Of a stretch of DNA of 64,000 bases, positions 46,271-57,855 are shown piece by piece. Source of the stretch: Kappaphycus alvarezii. Its lineage: Eukaryota; Rhodophyta; Florideophyceae; Gigartinales; Solieriaceae. The stretch spans positions 62,001-126,000 of the forward strand of contig NADL03000069.1 in NCBI GenBank assembly GCA_002205965.3. Reading direction: 5' to 3'. Below the pieces are notes generated by a model. The model was not told where the DNA came from and did not search any database. It saw only the letters and a list, made by a program, of their open reading frames with translations. The translations under genes were made by a program, and so were the position numbers. Each line of letters begins with the position of its first letter. Within the stretch, counting starts at the first letter, position 1.

Positions 46271-47664
46271 CTACCGCAAGTAGAGAGGAGGCCAGCAAGC
46301 AAACAAGCCGCGTGGAGGTTACTGCTAATTCGGAGTGTCGCAGTAAAATAATTCCTTGCACCTTCGAAACATGCTAAAGCACGTGTATACAGGTGCATAT
46401 ACGTATAAATATGCATACAGATGGGCAATTAGTCCTTCTATAGTTTTTCAAGGACATTGCACATGGACGCTGGACAACACGATAAGCTTAGTTGTCTCCG
46501 TTCTAACATTAGATTGTTAATTATAGGTCTACACTGTATAAGACATTGTAGGAACTGTTTAGCAAGTGAGTCAAGGACGAAAAAACCAAATTTCTTTCTC
46601 GAGCCAAATCTCGACTGATACCATCGAACTAACGCCGGTACTGAAAAATTCGACACTTGCAGTATCTTGAGATCCTTGTTACGACTAACATCGTAAAGTT
46701 CATCGTGGTGCATATCCCAACTAAAACCGGTCCAACATATTTACAAAGAGTAAAATACCTAAACCGTTCCCCGTTCGAGACACGTTCCATCGCGCGGCTA
46801 GCGATAGTTCTCACAAGTTCCGTGAAGACGATGAACATCCCCGGATGCAACCATTCGGGCGCGCAAGGTAGCTGCCCACTGGCACAGAGCCAGGTTTGAC
46901 TGTAAGCTCCCTTCTTCTGTAGTAAAAGGCAATACAGATCAACGTACATGATGTTAGACCTGAAGTTGTACAACGTGGCTTATTGAAAATTTGAAAGGAT
47001 AAGTGTCCTTGCCGGAAGAGCTGGAGAAGGTACCACTGCACTTGTTGCTGTCAAAATGCAATTTCTGGTGGCCTACAGCCCCCTCCAGGGTCAGTACAGA
47101 GTCTCTACTCAGAGGAGATTAAGCAAAAGTACTGCGAGTGTAGTTCTGACCTGAACAATACACCAAGCGGTCGTTTATGAACCAAGTGATGTTAACAGAC
47201 CGTTCCTAGAGATAATTACTGACCTTGAGAATAGGCAAGTGGCGTTCCAGCTATTTCGTAACTATTTCGGCGCCCGTAAAGTAGGCCATTCTTGCGCGTA
47301 GTGCCCCTGTCCTGCACCAGTGAAGGCGCGGAAGAGTTCAACCATTGATGGAATACTGTGTTCTAACATTGGCATGGGGAGTACTGGACTCTGAAATATT
47401 CCGAAAACTTCAGTTACCAGTCCAACCCAAGGACGCGAAAAAACATTTCTTGGCATCAGGCTCGCCTCCACGAACACCATCGCGGCTGCGGGATTCTTGG
47501 CTTCTAGCTTACCCTCTATCCATCCTCGCAAGATCTTGCTCCCCGCTCCTATTAAAGAGCTGGAAATATACAGAACAGCTGCAGACGCCTATCGGCGGTG
47601 GGCGACCTCTTGGCTGAAGTGTGTGATCATCTTGTTTAGTGTAATTTGCTAAGCAAAATACTAC
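46271..47664. other. no assigned gene
   Basis: Short frames on both strands; a diverged R1 end may be at 46725-46770 (CAAAGAGTAAAATACC, AAACCGTTCCCC). Confidence 0.35.
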
Positions 47665-47672
47665 GCCGTAGT

Positions 47673-47850
47673 AGCCGTTATGTACAATGCGCCCAGCTTG
47701 ATGGCTGGCCTGAAGGTAGCCTTTTAGGGAGCGTAGTTACTTCCCCATTACTGTGTCGGTATACCCTTTTTGAGTCGATTGTGGTTGTCTGGAAAACCAT
47801 GGGATAGATAGGATGTATCATCCAAGACTAAACCACCCAACCCTCTCCCC
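47673..47850 (+). repeat. R1 dispersed repeat, longest good copy
   Basis: GCCGTTATGTACAATGC, GATGGCTGGCCTGAAGGTAG, CCTTTTAGGGAGCG, GTGTCGGTATACCCTTTTTG, GGTTGTCTGGAAAACCATGG, then ATCCAAGACTAAACCACCC. Used as the reference copy. Confidence 0.75.
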
Positions 47851-48342
47851 TGTACCCAAAGACATTGACGGACGCAATCCATGAGACAGTACAGAACAGG
47901 TTACAAGAGGCAAGCGTTATGCGCTTCTGTGGCCCTCCCTGGTGCTAAAGAATTGGTGTACTGCCCCCATGCTCCGGAACATAAACAAGCATTGAACCTC
48001 TACATTTCTCGGTGTAGATACTATACTATTACAGTGTCCCACTTTTCAACCTGGCACGCCACGCCCCAGAAGTATTTGCCCAGGAACCCTCTATGCACAT
48101 GGCGATCAAATCATGAACTGCTTGCATGGAGCCGACAGGATCAACCAACATGATAGCCTAGTCATCCTCCCCAAAGACCTCGCTAGAGCTGCTCCTCACC
48201 CTGTCGTAAGGCCACACCATAGTTTCTGCCAAGCGATAAAATGAAGGATATTGTTTACGGGAGGAAAATCTTTACCAATTTAATTCTCTTAACGTGTAGA
48301 ATTTTTTCCCTTTTTCATTTTCTTTATACTTTCTGATAGGGT

Positions 48343-48900
48343 AAATCGTCGCGAGAAAAGATATTCAGAACCAAGTAACTCAAGAAGGAGGTGCTGCAAG
48401 CGACAAAAGTGCTACCTTGGTATTGTTGCGCAAACAGAAAGAGATGGGAAAGAAAAAAGTTGGAAGGGCTTCAAGAGAGTATAAAAGGGGCGGGGTCTAC
48501 CACTGATGCTCTGCGACCAGTGTTGGAAAAATTGTTCTTGGGTCGAAAGTGTACTCTCAACTTCCTAACTACTCGGGACTGGACTTAAAGTTGTCCGGCA
48601 ACTTCCTTGACCCCAACAAGTGGAAGCAGTTTACTCAACTTATAAATACTTTTTTCGATATCCCTAAAGTCTGAAATAAACATGCCAAGTAACACGAAAT
48701 ACATCAAATGGAATCATATAAATGGGAAAGACTAACAACCGATATTATTTGGATAAATATCTAGGTTTATTCCCCACAATCTTAGTCCTCTAGATCACAT
48801 TATTACCTCCAATGCAGTCCACAAATATTGCTTTGAGTGATTCAGATCTTCTCCTGGTCTCCAGCTACAGTATCTAGATCACAGAAATTATCTTTATTCA
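48343..48900 (-). repeat. segment D, copy 2, with remnant of the acidic frame
   Basis: Counterpart of 29826-30330. On the minus strand, about 48900-48790 reads DNFCDLDTVAGDQEKI and further pieces matching the tail of the acidic locus (TFSGLDISKEEIEN), with extra stops. The flank contains AGTATAAAAGGGGCGGGG, TATA-like on the plus strand. Confidence 0.6.
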
Positions 48901-49008
48901 GATCCATGGCCTGTGCCGCCGCGCATCCCCTCTTACCTCGTTATACACCGTTTCAAACTCACAAAATGTGTGGCACCTGAGCAGTACCTATGCCAGCGCT
49001 GCAATGCT

Positions 49009-49028
49009 ACTGTACTGTACAGTACAGT
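49009..49028. repeat. perfect 20-bp palindrome of GTAC units
   Basis: ACTGTACTGTACAGTACAGT. Same theme as the motifs near 60-100, 2866-2894 and 4408-4424. Confidence 0.75.
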
Positions 49029-49578
49029 GCACAGAATCCCACTAAGATGCTTGGAAATAAATTTGCCAATACAGTTCCAGCACAACATGCAAGCTCAGCT
49101 AGCGCTGTAACAATTTTCTTTTCGTTCGCCAGGTTTGATGATATTAATTTCCTTTCTTTTACTGGACGAAAGTCTTGTCTGTTTACACTACTTTTTTTTG
49201 TAGGAATATCTCTTTCGTTGACAAGAATTATTTAAATCCTCTCGGATTTTCTGATCTAGTAAGACCCTGTCCGAAGCGAATTCGGCTTGGAAAGGATTTG
49301 TGTGATAGGTAGCTGACTCTTATTAATTGGTTGGCTTTTGGACTAATTAGAGCAGTTGTCGGTATTTTCACTGTCGTGATCCTCTGATACATTGATATTC
49401 TATTCAACAACGACGATACTTTCTAATTTACTGCTGATACTGATAAGCAATTGCGTGTAGTGAGGTCAGGTATTAGTCAGCTCATGTTTAATGTGAGCCA
49501 TGTTGAGGCAGTGACATGATCCCATGTCCACAGCTGTAAGAAATTCATGCATGAGTGAAGTATTAGCACTCAGATACA

Positions 49579-50500
49579 ATGACAAATCTCAAGACGTGTG
49601 AGCCTATATCGACAGATTGGGCGGTACAATTAAAAAAGCTGAAGAATATGGAGACTACAATTGATGAAGCTAAGGCGGCTGGAACTCTTATTGCGATACT
49701 TTTGGCAGATAATCCTCAGCCAATAATGCATCAGTCTGCTCTGGCAGAAGAAAGAATCAATATAGAGGTGCTCAGTGTACTAATCCTTGAAGAAAACAGT
49801 TCTATGATCTCTAAGAAATCGACTAGACATCGTTTGAGTGCCATTGTGAGCAGTTAAAAACAGTTTTAGATATGCGGAAAGACAACTCACACAGCTCCAC
49901 GCTGTTTTCCAAATCCTATCAGTCATATTATGAAGCTCATTCTGTCCAGCAAGTCAGTCAAACAGTTCATGGGAATCCAAAAATCAAGAGAAACGCTCGG
50001 TGATGGAGTAATGTCCAATATAAGGGAAGAGAATGAGAATGAAAAAAAAGGATGGAAAATCCTTTAAAAAATTAGTTACTTTGAAAATCAGTACAGCGAT
50101 CGCACGTACGACGTTAGGCACTTAAAAAACTCACTATGATCAGGACACTGTTGAGATGTGGGACAACGATACCGATGATTCAAGAAGTAGCTTCTCACTT
50201 TGGACTCAGGAACAACATCTCACATATCACCTGATGCTGTATTGATTTATGGAGCTCAGAAATGCATACAAGCTATCCTCTTGGGTGACTACAGCGAAGT
50301 TTCTGCAAACTATAGAGGTGTTCGGAAGGTTTAGCATTCAAGTGAGGAGGGTGTAATAAACGTGCCACTTAGAGACATTCTTGTCGTTCCTAGACTGGTA
50401 ATGAGTCTTCTTAAATTCCTTAATTTGGCCTCAAGAGTTATTTTCAACCTGCTTACCTCGCAGCCTGCATTACTAATTGAAATCTGTTGTAATTTCGTAC
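49579..50500 (+). mobile_element. copia-3 remnant, left part: gag and protease
   Basis: The frame 49579-49857 reads ISTDWAVQLKKLKNMETTID, AGTLIAILLADNP and NIEVLSVLILEENS, the helix pattern of copia gag (L..LG..+..E....LL..LP...). At 50203 onward LDSGTTSHISPD is the protease active-site block, and GVINVPLRDILVVPRLVMSL (about 50350-50410) is the usual strand after it (V.LVP.L..NLLS). Several shifts and stops. The gypsy LTR begins at 50538. Confidence 0.7.
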
Positions 50501-50537
50501 AATAAGACATGCACCTAGAAATTTTAATGGATTTTAC

Positions 50538-50840
50538 TGTATTGGTGTGCACGCCAACGGGCGCTTGTGGAAAATTGTTTTCCAATTTTGGTCAGATCGA
50601 GATTATTTCTTTTTCTTTTAATGCGAACCTGCCCACCAGGACTGGGTATACACTATCTTTTTCTGATTTTTCCTATACCTTCATTTCTATTAAATGCATC
50701 TTCACAAGGAGACTCTCGGACTCTATCTACACTAATTACCAGAACTAAATTCAGACAGTTGAGTACAATCAAAGGTACAGTGCTGCAACTTGCACGTTAA
50801 ATGCTAATTATCGCAATTAACTGGACACATTACCTGGTCA
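50538..50840 (-). repeat. 3' LTR of the gypsy element
   Basis: Plus-strand reading TGTATTGGTG ... ACCTGGTCA. Shared blocks with 60657-60955: CAGATCGAGATT / AAGATCGAGATT, GAGACTCTCGGACTCT, AGACAGTTGAGTA, TTGCACGTT, AATACCTGG-type end. About 70 percent identical by eye. Confidence 0.75.
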
Positions 50841-50860
50841 CACCCCGCTTCTTCAGGGAG
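50841..50860 (-). promoter_or_regulatory. polypurine-like tract of the gypsy element
   Basis: On the minus strand GAAGAAGCGGGGTG lies directly before the 3' LTR, the expected position for plus-strand priming. Confidence 0.5.
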
Positions 50861-51084
50861 CATGAATCTCTCGTGTTTTACTAGCCAAGTCACAAGGTGT
50901 ATTTTCGCGTAACAGTAGGCGCGTTCAAATCTGTGGTACATTCTCAAAAATTCGTTTAGTTGGTTCAAAACTGTCTTTGGTATTGACCGGTCCCTTTCAG
51001 CTGGCCAGTACCTTCAAAATATTCTTTGTTTCTGATAGAAGCAAAAGCCGTGAGACTAGCATTGCATTTTCTTGTTCTCTAATG

Positions 51085-52230
51085 ATATAATATGTGACAT
51101 GACCACATTAAGATCCAGGGACGAATCAGAATAAAACTTTAGTCTACTTCAGAGAACGACCTCTACTTCTCCATTACGAAGGTCTTCAACCTGAAAGATG
51201 TAAATCTCTCAGGGCTTCATCTAAACGGTATGGCCTAGAAAATCTAAAAAAACTTCCCTCCTCTCTAAAAACCAGATCTTGCAACCAAAACGAAATCAAT
51301 TTTCAACAAACTTAGCAATAGTACCCATTGGTACATTTGCCCGCGAACTTTCGCGATTGAGCTGATATTAATTTGCACCAATGGATAAAACGCAGCGCTC
51401 GCCCTCTAGAGTTCTTTTTCGGTTAGCTGTCTTTCTTCTTGCTCTTTCTCAAGAGACATAGATCTAGCTTTTGAATAACACATAAGAGTTGATGTTGGTG
51501 GCGTTTTGTACCAATGTCTCTCTTACACCGCTGTGTAGTATAGAATTGTTCGATTCTGTTATTTCAGTTCTCTATTACACAGTGATGTAACATTGAAACT
51601 GAATCGTCTTGAATGAATTCAGAAGTTTGACTTTCCTTCAATATTTTTATTTGATGTGAAGCTTAACGCCATCGTTGTATTTACTTGTATTCATTCTATA
51701 TAGTATAATTCTATAGTTACACCTCTACTTTCCCTTAAGTTATACTAAGGTCAGAAAACTAGACCGTAAAAACGATGGGGAGCGTCAGAAGACTTGATGG
51801 AGAACCGATGCTTTTCGTGCCATAAAATGACATGTAAACCTTGAAAAAACAAAAAAAGGAATCGGGAATAAAGGTAGCAGGGGTGGTACTTGTATAGTGG
51901 CAAACAATACGCAGGCAGAACACAGTAATAATTTAAATGGCTTCGATTCGGAAAAATAGTAGTTCATACACATAGTAGCTCCTTTCGGAGTACTTAAAAT
52001 GAACTATTAATCCATGGGCATTAGGGTAGCGTGATATGTTGTGGTACATTAAGTCCCTTCGAGAGCAAGCAAACATTTTCATTTTTGAAATGGGTAGGTT
52101 CATCTGATACTAGTTCTTTTTGGAAACCAAGCGGCAGCGTACCGGTCAATAAGCGCATGAGGAGCGTTCTCGGATGCAGTATCCTGAAACTCAAGAAAAA
52201 ATTGTAGTCAGAGTGATCTCCTTTGCGCAT
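51085..52230 (-). pseudogene. gypsy integrase
   Basis: ELVSDEPTHFKNENV...SKGLNVPQHITLP (52130-52023) matches the gypsy integrase block D-x2-x-HF.N....L....G..H..T.PY. Further along, VEDLRNGEVEVV and SRLKFYSDSSLDL (about 51210-51110) match the small barrel after the core that precedes a chromodomain in many gypsy elements. A TGA separates the two halves of that block. No convincing chromodomain follows. Confidence 0.7.
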
Positions 52231-52339
52231 CAGTACTTATTTAGGTCCAGCAGTTGAATCTCCAAGATAAATGTAATCAAATTGTAATAAGTAGCTTGGC
52301 TTAGTGCTATGAAGAGCCGTATATAAGGGCAAGGGAATT

Positions 52340-53049
52340 CTCTCCCCCTAAGAGTTGAAATTCAGTGCGTACATAATCGCTGTTTGGATCGCGATGTTTA
52401 AGACTATTCTGATGAACAAACGGCGTTTTTGCAAGCCGAGAAATACCGTGACTATATATCGCGCATTCCTAGGGCGGAAACCTGAATAATTTAAACTGCG
52501 TATTAGTCTATTTATTAGTGATTGAATGCCCTCGTTCCATAAAATCATGAAGTGACGAAATCAATTTGGTAAAAACTAGTATCCCCTGTTTGACCCTTTG
52601 CAATGCACATAAAAACTTTTGTAGATGTGAACCTGTAGATGGCGGCTGCATTGAAAGCAGTCCACCTAGAAGTTTAGAATCGAATTTAATTCTTTTGACA
52701 CACAATAGTCGACTACAGCAACTAATTTATGTAGAGAGTAGAATGCATTTCAGGTGGTGCACTTTGATATTTTTTGCAATGTAAAACCTTGCGCATGCAT
52801 TGAATCAAACCGTCGAGAGTACAATGATGTATGAGTATGTCATCAAGCTACGCTAGAAGATTAGGGTGAAGCTCGCTAAGGCATTCGGCATATGCAGAAT
52901 GCATTTGTACAGCATAATTTGTTGTACTATGTCTTACTCTCATCGGCGTTGAACTTGCCGTCAGGGGCTGAGAGGGACTGACACTCTTTGGAGTGTGGGT
53001 GGAGAAAATAGTTGCCAATATACCTGGGATAGATGAATTGCGGCAAAAG
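52340..53049 (-). pseudogene. gypsy reverse transcriptase second half and connection
   Basis: Directly left of copia-2: AAIHLSQVYWQL and SVPLSPDGKFNADES, then CLSELHPNLLA*LDD (LDD at 52839-52847, where gypsy elements have the YxDD-type active site; Trp before it replaced by TAG). Then PPSTGSHLQKFLCALQRVKQ and FTKLISSLHDFMERG (52650-52520), the thumb and connection. Confidence 0.75.
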
Positions 53050-53294
53050 TGATGGAATATTGGATCATCGAGACGAATTTTGACTCACTAAGAATTGTAT
53101 TGACGTTTATTGATGTTTTTTTGAGTCAACTGTATTGTTCATTTTTAATTTACTGTCGTAAGAAACGGTATATAAGCCAAAGTTTTTGTATTTAAATTAG
53201 CCATCGACCTCAAAAATAGAAGGCAAGCATCTGATCCCAATCTACTCATAGAAACGAGATAGACTCGCAAATCAATCCAAATCTGTTTCTATCA
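53050..53294 (+). repeat. 5' LTR of copia-2
   Basis: TGATGGAATATTGGATCATC ... CTATCA. Contains GGTATATAAGCC, a TATA-like box at about 53167-53176, matched by GGTATATATAC in the other LTR. Confidence 0.85.
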
Positions 53295-53312
53295 GCTGTA
53301 TCGCAGCTCTTT
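53295..53312 (+). promoter_or_regulatory. primer-binding site candidate of copia-2
   Basis: CTGTATCGCAGCTC resembles TGGTATCAGAGCT, the initiator-tRNA-Met complement. Confidence 0.5.
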
Positions 53313-53316
53313 TTCC

Positions 53317-54123
53317 TTGACTTTGATTGCCATTTTAGCTCCAGCAAAATGCATACCAAAAAAATTATCTGTGCCTAAGTTTAAAGACAAGGATAAAGAG
53401 AGTTTTCATCTTTGGAAACTTCGCTTAGAAGAAATTCTAACGACTAGGAACTGTATCGGAATTGTAGATAGGACTGAACAAGAATCAGCTGAAGATGCAG
53501 AGAACTATGACGAACTGCTTAATTGCTACAATAGACGTAAAAGAAAAGTCTCTTGCCATTATAATCATAGCACTTGGAGAAAAGCCTCTAAAGGTCGGTC
53601 AAAAGCACTCGAAAGATCCACAGGAAATGTGGAAAAGCCTTTCAACTCGATACGCGGGAAAGACAATAAGCAACAAATTAAGCTTCTTCAATGAAGCATT
53701 GAGCAAAATTCTCAGCTCTGACGAAAATATGGGAGATCAAATTGGTGATTTTGAAACGTGCTTTACGAAAATAAGCAATGTTGAAATGCAGCTAAAAGAC
53801 CTTATGAAGTGTTTTATTTTACTGGCATCGATAAAAACTGTCCGGAATATGAGTCAACAGTCGCTACCATCAAAACCATGGACGAGGACAAAACAACGTG
53901 GGATGTAGTAAGCACGAAACTCAAAAACGAATACAAAGAGAAGCATCAATATGGAAATTTCGACAAAATGGATGGAATTGCATCTGCAGAATTCTCTAAA
54001 GGAAGGAAAATTACTTCTCACTTCTGCGGGAAAAAAGGCCATAAATTCAGCGAATGTTACTCTAACCCAAATTTAAGAAATTATAAAGGAAAACCAAAGT
54101 ATAAAAAGGAAACAAAGCGATAA
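53317..54123 (+). pseudogene. copia-2 gag and zinc knuckle
   Basis: SVPKFKDKDKESFHLWKLRL starts gag (F.G.NF..W...L type). The frame changes twice and continues through EMWKSLSTRYAG and GDQIGDFETCFTKISNVEMQ. HFCGKKGHKFSEC near 54030 is a knuckle in which the first Cys is Ser. Capsid and RNA-binding roles are expected for an intact element. Confidence 0.75.
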
Positions 54124-54204
54124 GCAACAAACGAAAGCCTTTTCTAGTACACGCAAGGTTACTAACTGCACAACCGATTGTGCCATAAACCAGAACAGAA
54201 GAAA

Positions 54205-55763
54205 CAACCGTTCAATGCAAATTTATCGTAGATAGCGGGGCAACACATCACATGTGCTTTGACAGAAGAATGTTTTCCAATACTTGGGAAACAAAAAATC
54301 AAGACATTATTCTCGGTGATTCTAGAACAGTCAAAAGCAATGAGACGGGCACAATTGACTTGAAGCCTAGGAATGACCACGACTGAGGAAACGTGGGTAC
54401 GTTATCCTTTACGTTCCTCAATTAGGCCTCAATCTGCTGTCAGTGCTAAGTCTTGATAATACAAAAAATACAAGTACACGTGGGAAATGGAAAATGTTCC
54501 ATTTAAAAGGACGAATCTAATTATGCTATCGGAATTGCACAAAAGAAACATGACGGGATTTATTGGATTGAAGCAAAGCTCTTCAACAAAAATACTTTGG
54601 TAAGGGCAAATGCTTTACAGTTAAACGATAATATGTCAAATAAAGGGATCTAGAAAGGTAAAAGAAACTTTCATAAACGTGAATCACCTGAAATCATCCT
54701 GACATGGCATAAAAGAATGGGACTTGTGGACAAAAAACACAATTATGCAGATTAAAAATCGGAAATAAGATTGCGGTATCAGTAAAGACACTACGCTCGA
54801 AAGAGCAGACCGCGATGCTAGTATTGTATAAAAACAGACTAAGGGACCGTACAAACAAAGCTTAACCAATAATATCTATTCAGTGGGAGACGTTGTCTTT
54901 TCTGACATCTGTTGACCTATTCAAGAGAAAGCTGGGGCAAGGCTAAATATTTCTTGTTGTTCTTGAACGGATCAAGCCTTCATACATGGAAATACTTAAT
55001 TCGTCGCAAGAATGAAACAGATGACATGCTCAGCAGATTTATTCGAATGTTCAAGAAAGAACATAAAGAAATACTTAAGATGCATACGGACAATGGAAAA
55101 GATTTCCTAAACGGTACGGTAACAATTTTTCTGTAGCAAGAAGGCATGGTGCACTTGATGTCTGCATCACATAACCCAGAATCCAACGGCATAGTTGAAT
55201 GCATGAACAGGAAGGTAATAGAAAGATTCAGATCAATGCTGAATCAAGCCATCCTAAGAAAGCAGTTATGGGGAGAAGCACTACTCCGTAGCGCGTTCAT
55301 CCAGAACGCGTGTTCACACAAAGGACTCAATGAGCTTTCACCTCCCGAACTCCTGCGCAGCAGTCCGCCAAATCTAGGTGGAATAAAAATGTTCGGCTGT
55401 CGTGCGTTCGTTTATACTCCAGGAACAAAGCGCAGAATGCTGGACCACAAAGCCATACCGATGATAATAATGGGATATGAAAAAGGAGCTGTTCTGTGCG
55501 TGTTCAATCCTAAAGAAAAGAAAATAATTAGCACAAGCCAGCCAAATGGAACGAAAGCGTTTTTCCTTGAATATCCAGAAACACACCGACCTGTCAATAC
55601 TAATGCACTTGACAAAAAGCTGAAAAAGAAATTCGAAATGAGCCTCATGATTAACATATTGAAGATAGCGACTCAGAAACTATCACAGATAGCGGCTCTG
55701 AGGATGACAAAATTCCGGAGCAAGACAGTCAACCCACATCTGAGCAAATACTGGGTATGTTAA
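54205..55763 (+). pseudogene. copia-2 protease and integrase
   Basis: Protease FIVDSGATHHMCFD at about 54219-54260. Pre-integrase WHKRMG near 54712. Integrase core: EILKMHTDNGKDFLNG (middle Asp), SASHNPESNGIVECMNRKV (catalytic Glu), LWGEALLRSAFIQNA, GGIKMFGCRAFVY. An in-frame TAG splits the core at about 55134-55136. Confidence 0.8.
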
Positions 55764-56079
55764 CATACAAGCCATCCACGCTACGAAGAAGTGCGAGAAT
55801 GCGAAGGCGGGCTTCTGTAAACATCACAAGATCAGCTAACCCTGATGAGCCGACCTTAAAAGAAGCTCTGGCATCACCTAAAAGGGCATAATGGAGCATA
55901 ACCAATCAAAAAGAACTGAGTGAGCTTTGAAATCGTGGAACTTGGGAACTGGTTCTGAGGCCCGTGAAATAAAATATTCTACCTTACAAACCAGCACTAA
56001 AAATCAAAAGACACGCGTACAACACCATCGGTAAGTGCAAAGTTAGTTTGGTGGCTCTTGTATCTAGACAAAAAAAGTC

Positions 56080-57375
56080 CAACTACGTCAAAAGTTTTCT
56101 CTCCAGTCGTATAATTTACGATTATACGCTTTATCGTAGGCGTATCGGCTCTTGAAAAGGCCATGATACATCATTTTGATGTGAAAAGTGCTTTTCTCTC
56201 TGTAACTCTCAAGGAACGAATTTATATGGAGTAACCAAGAGGTGTCGAAACTAAGAAAGCACCGCGACATGTTTGCAGACTCATTAAGAGTATTTACGGT
56301 ATGAAACAAGTTGGCAAGGTATTGTATCAACTATTTAGAGGTACACTGACTGAAATCCGCTCCACACCTCTCAAACACGCAGAGAGTGGTTAAATCAAGG
56401 AAAATAACGGCACCAGAACAATAGTTTTGACCTACGTTGAAGACATATTTTTCGTCACAAAGACTGAGACCACACTGGGAGCAGTCGAAAAAGGATTAGA
56501 GAATTCATTCAAACTAAAGGTTCTTGGCCCCGTTAACAGTTTGCTTGGAGTGAAAGTCCAGCGCGTAGACAACAATTTCTTCTTGTCACAAGAGGGATAT
56601 ATACAAAAGGTACTAAACGTTTTCGCCATTGCTGACTGTCGCCCTGTCCGTACACCAATGGACCCAGGCAGTTACAACGCACTCAATTTAAAGAAATAAA
56701 GGACCGACTCTGAAGCTGTAGAAACAGAAAATATTCCATATCGGGAAGCAACCTGCAATCTGCTTTACTTAAGACCCAGATCGAGACCAGACATTGCTAT
56801 AACAGTCAATGGCTTAAGCAGACATGTAAACCAACCTGTACTCATACATTGGAGTGAGGTCAAACGCATTTTTAGATATTTATGTGACACTAGGTCACAC
56901 GGTCGTCTCATTAATGCCCAAACTGATGCCTTGAACGCACATGCTGATTCAAACTGGGCTGAAGAGACTGATTGCATGTCGAAAACTGTCAATTTCATGC
57001 TGTTTGGAGGTACTTCTATCCTTTGGCGCAGTTCCCAACAATCAAGCGTCACGCTCTCTTCTACAGAAGCTGAGTATAGAGCTTACCGACAGTGGACATG
57101 GTTATTCAGTGGATTCATTATCTATTGTACGAAGTGGGGTATACGCAAAAGAACCAACACCAGTTTTTCAAGAAAAAAGTGGATCTCTTGCCTGGGCGAC
57201 TGACATATCCAACTTTAAGCGAAACAAGCATATCGATGTCCGTTTGCAGCATGTACTAGAACTTATAGACAAAATAACAATCAAGATCCATAAAATTACA
57301 ACCGAAAAGATGCTGCCAAGGGCCTCACTAAGCCACTACTCGGTAAAAAATCCAGAATGTCTCGCAACCCATTAA
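56080..57375 (+). pseudogene. copia-2 reverse transcriptase and RNase H
   Basis: MIHHFDVKSAFLSVTLKERI (first Asp), then YVEDIFFVTK where YVDD is usual (Asp to Glu-Asp at 56433-56444), LGPVNSLLGVKVQR, CRPVRTPMDPG, DIAITVNGLSRHVNQP, HADSNWAEE (RNase H Asp) and SSQQSSVTLSSTEAEYRAY. TDISNFKRNKHIDVRLQHV is the end block. Several frame changes. Confidence 0.8.
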
Positions 57376-57609
57376 AAGTTTACAAACCTAATATCGCACC
57401 GAGTGGAAGCGTAACAAAGGCAATGACTGTATCATTAAGAATAACAAAGTAGCGAGATCTAATAATCGCGGGAAAGTCTGACGAATACATCACACCTAGC
57501 GACAATAAAGCAAACGCAACCAGCAACATTTCGAATGTGACAGAATCAAATAATGAGCACGTACCCATTGCAAATCTGACTGAATAATCAAGTCAAGATT
57601 CAGGAGGGG

Positions 57610-57855
57610 TGTTGGACACTGGATCATCTAGTCAAATATTGACTCACTTAGAATTTAATTGAATTTCATTGATGTTTTTTTTGAATCAATTGTTTTGTAC
57701 TTTTGTAATTAACGGTCGTAGGAATCGGTATATATACTAAAGACCTCGTAATTGAGTTAGCCATAGGCCTCAAAAATAAAAGGCAGGCATCGGATCCCAA
57801 TCTACTAATAAACAAGAGATAGACTCGCAAAACAATCCAAATCTATTTTCTATCA
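57610..57855 (+). repeat. 3' LTR of copia-2
   Basis: TGTTGGACACTGGATCATCT ... TCTATCA, preceded by the purine tract CAGGAGGGG (57601-57609). Confidence 0.85.

Larger units (their letters stand above)
53050..57855 (+). mobile_element. copia-2: Ty1/copia LTR retrotransposon inserted in the gypsy reverse transcriptase
   Basis: LTRs of about 245 bases (53050-53294, 57610-57855) flank gag, zinc knuckle, protease, integrase, reverse transcriptase and RNase H in copia order, all plus strand. The flanks AAAAG (53045-53049) and AAAAA (57856-57860) fit a five-base target duplication with one change. The interrupted gypsy reading resumes on both sides. LTRs differ by roughly a fifth, and the frames carry many stops, so it is old and dead but younger than the gypsy. 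Confidence 0.9.

Noticed and set aside
48470-48600. TATA-like AGTATAAAAGG as promoter of a plus-strand gene
   Set aside because: No protein-like frame follows; the segment is a duplicated, decayed flank.
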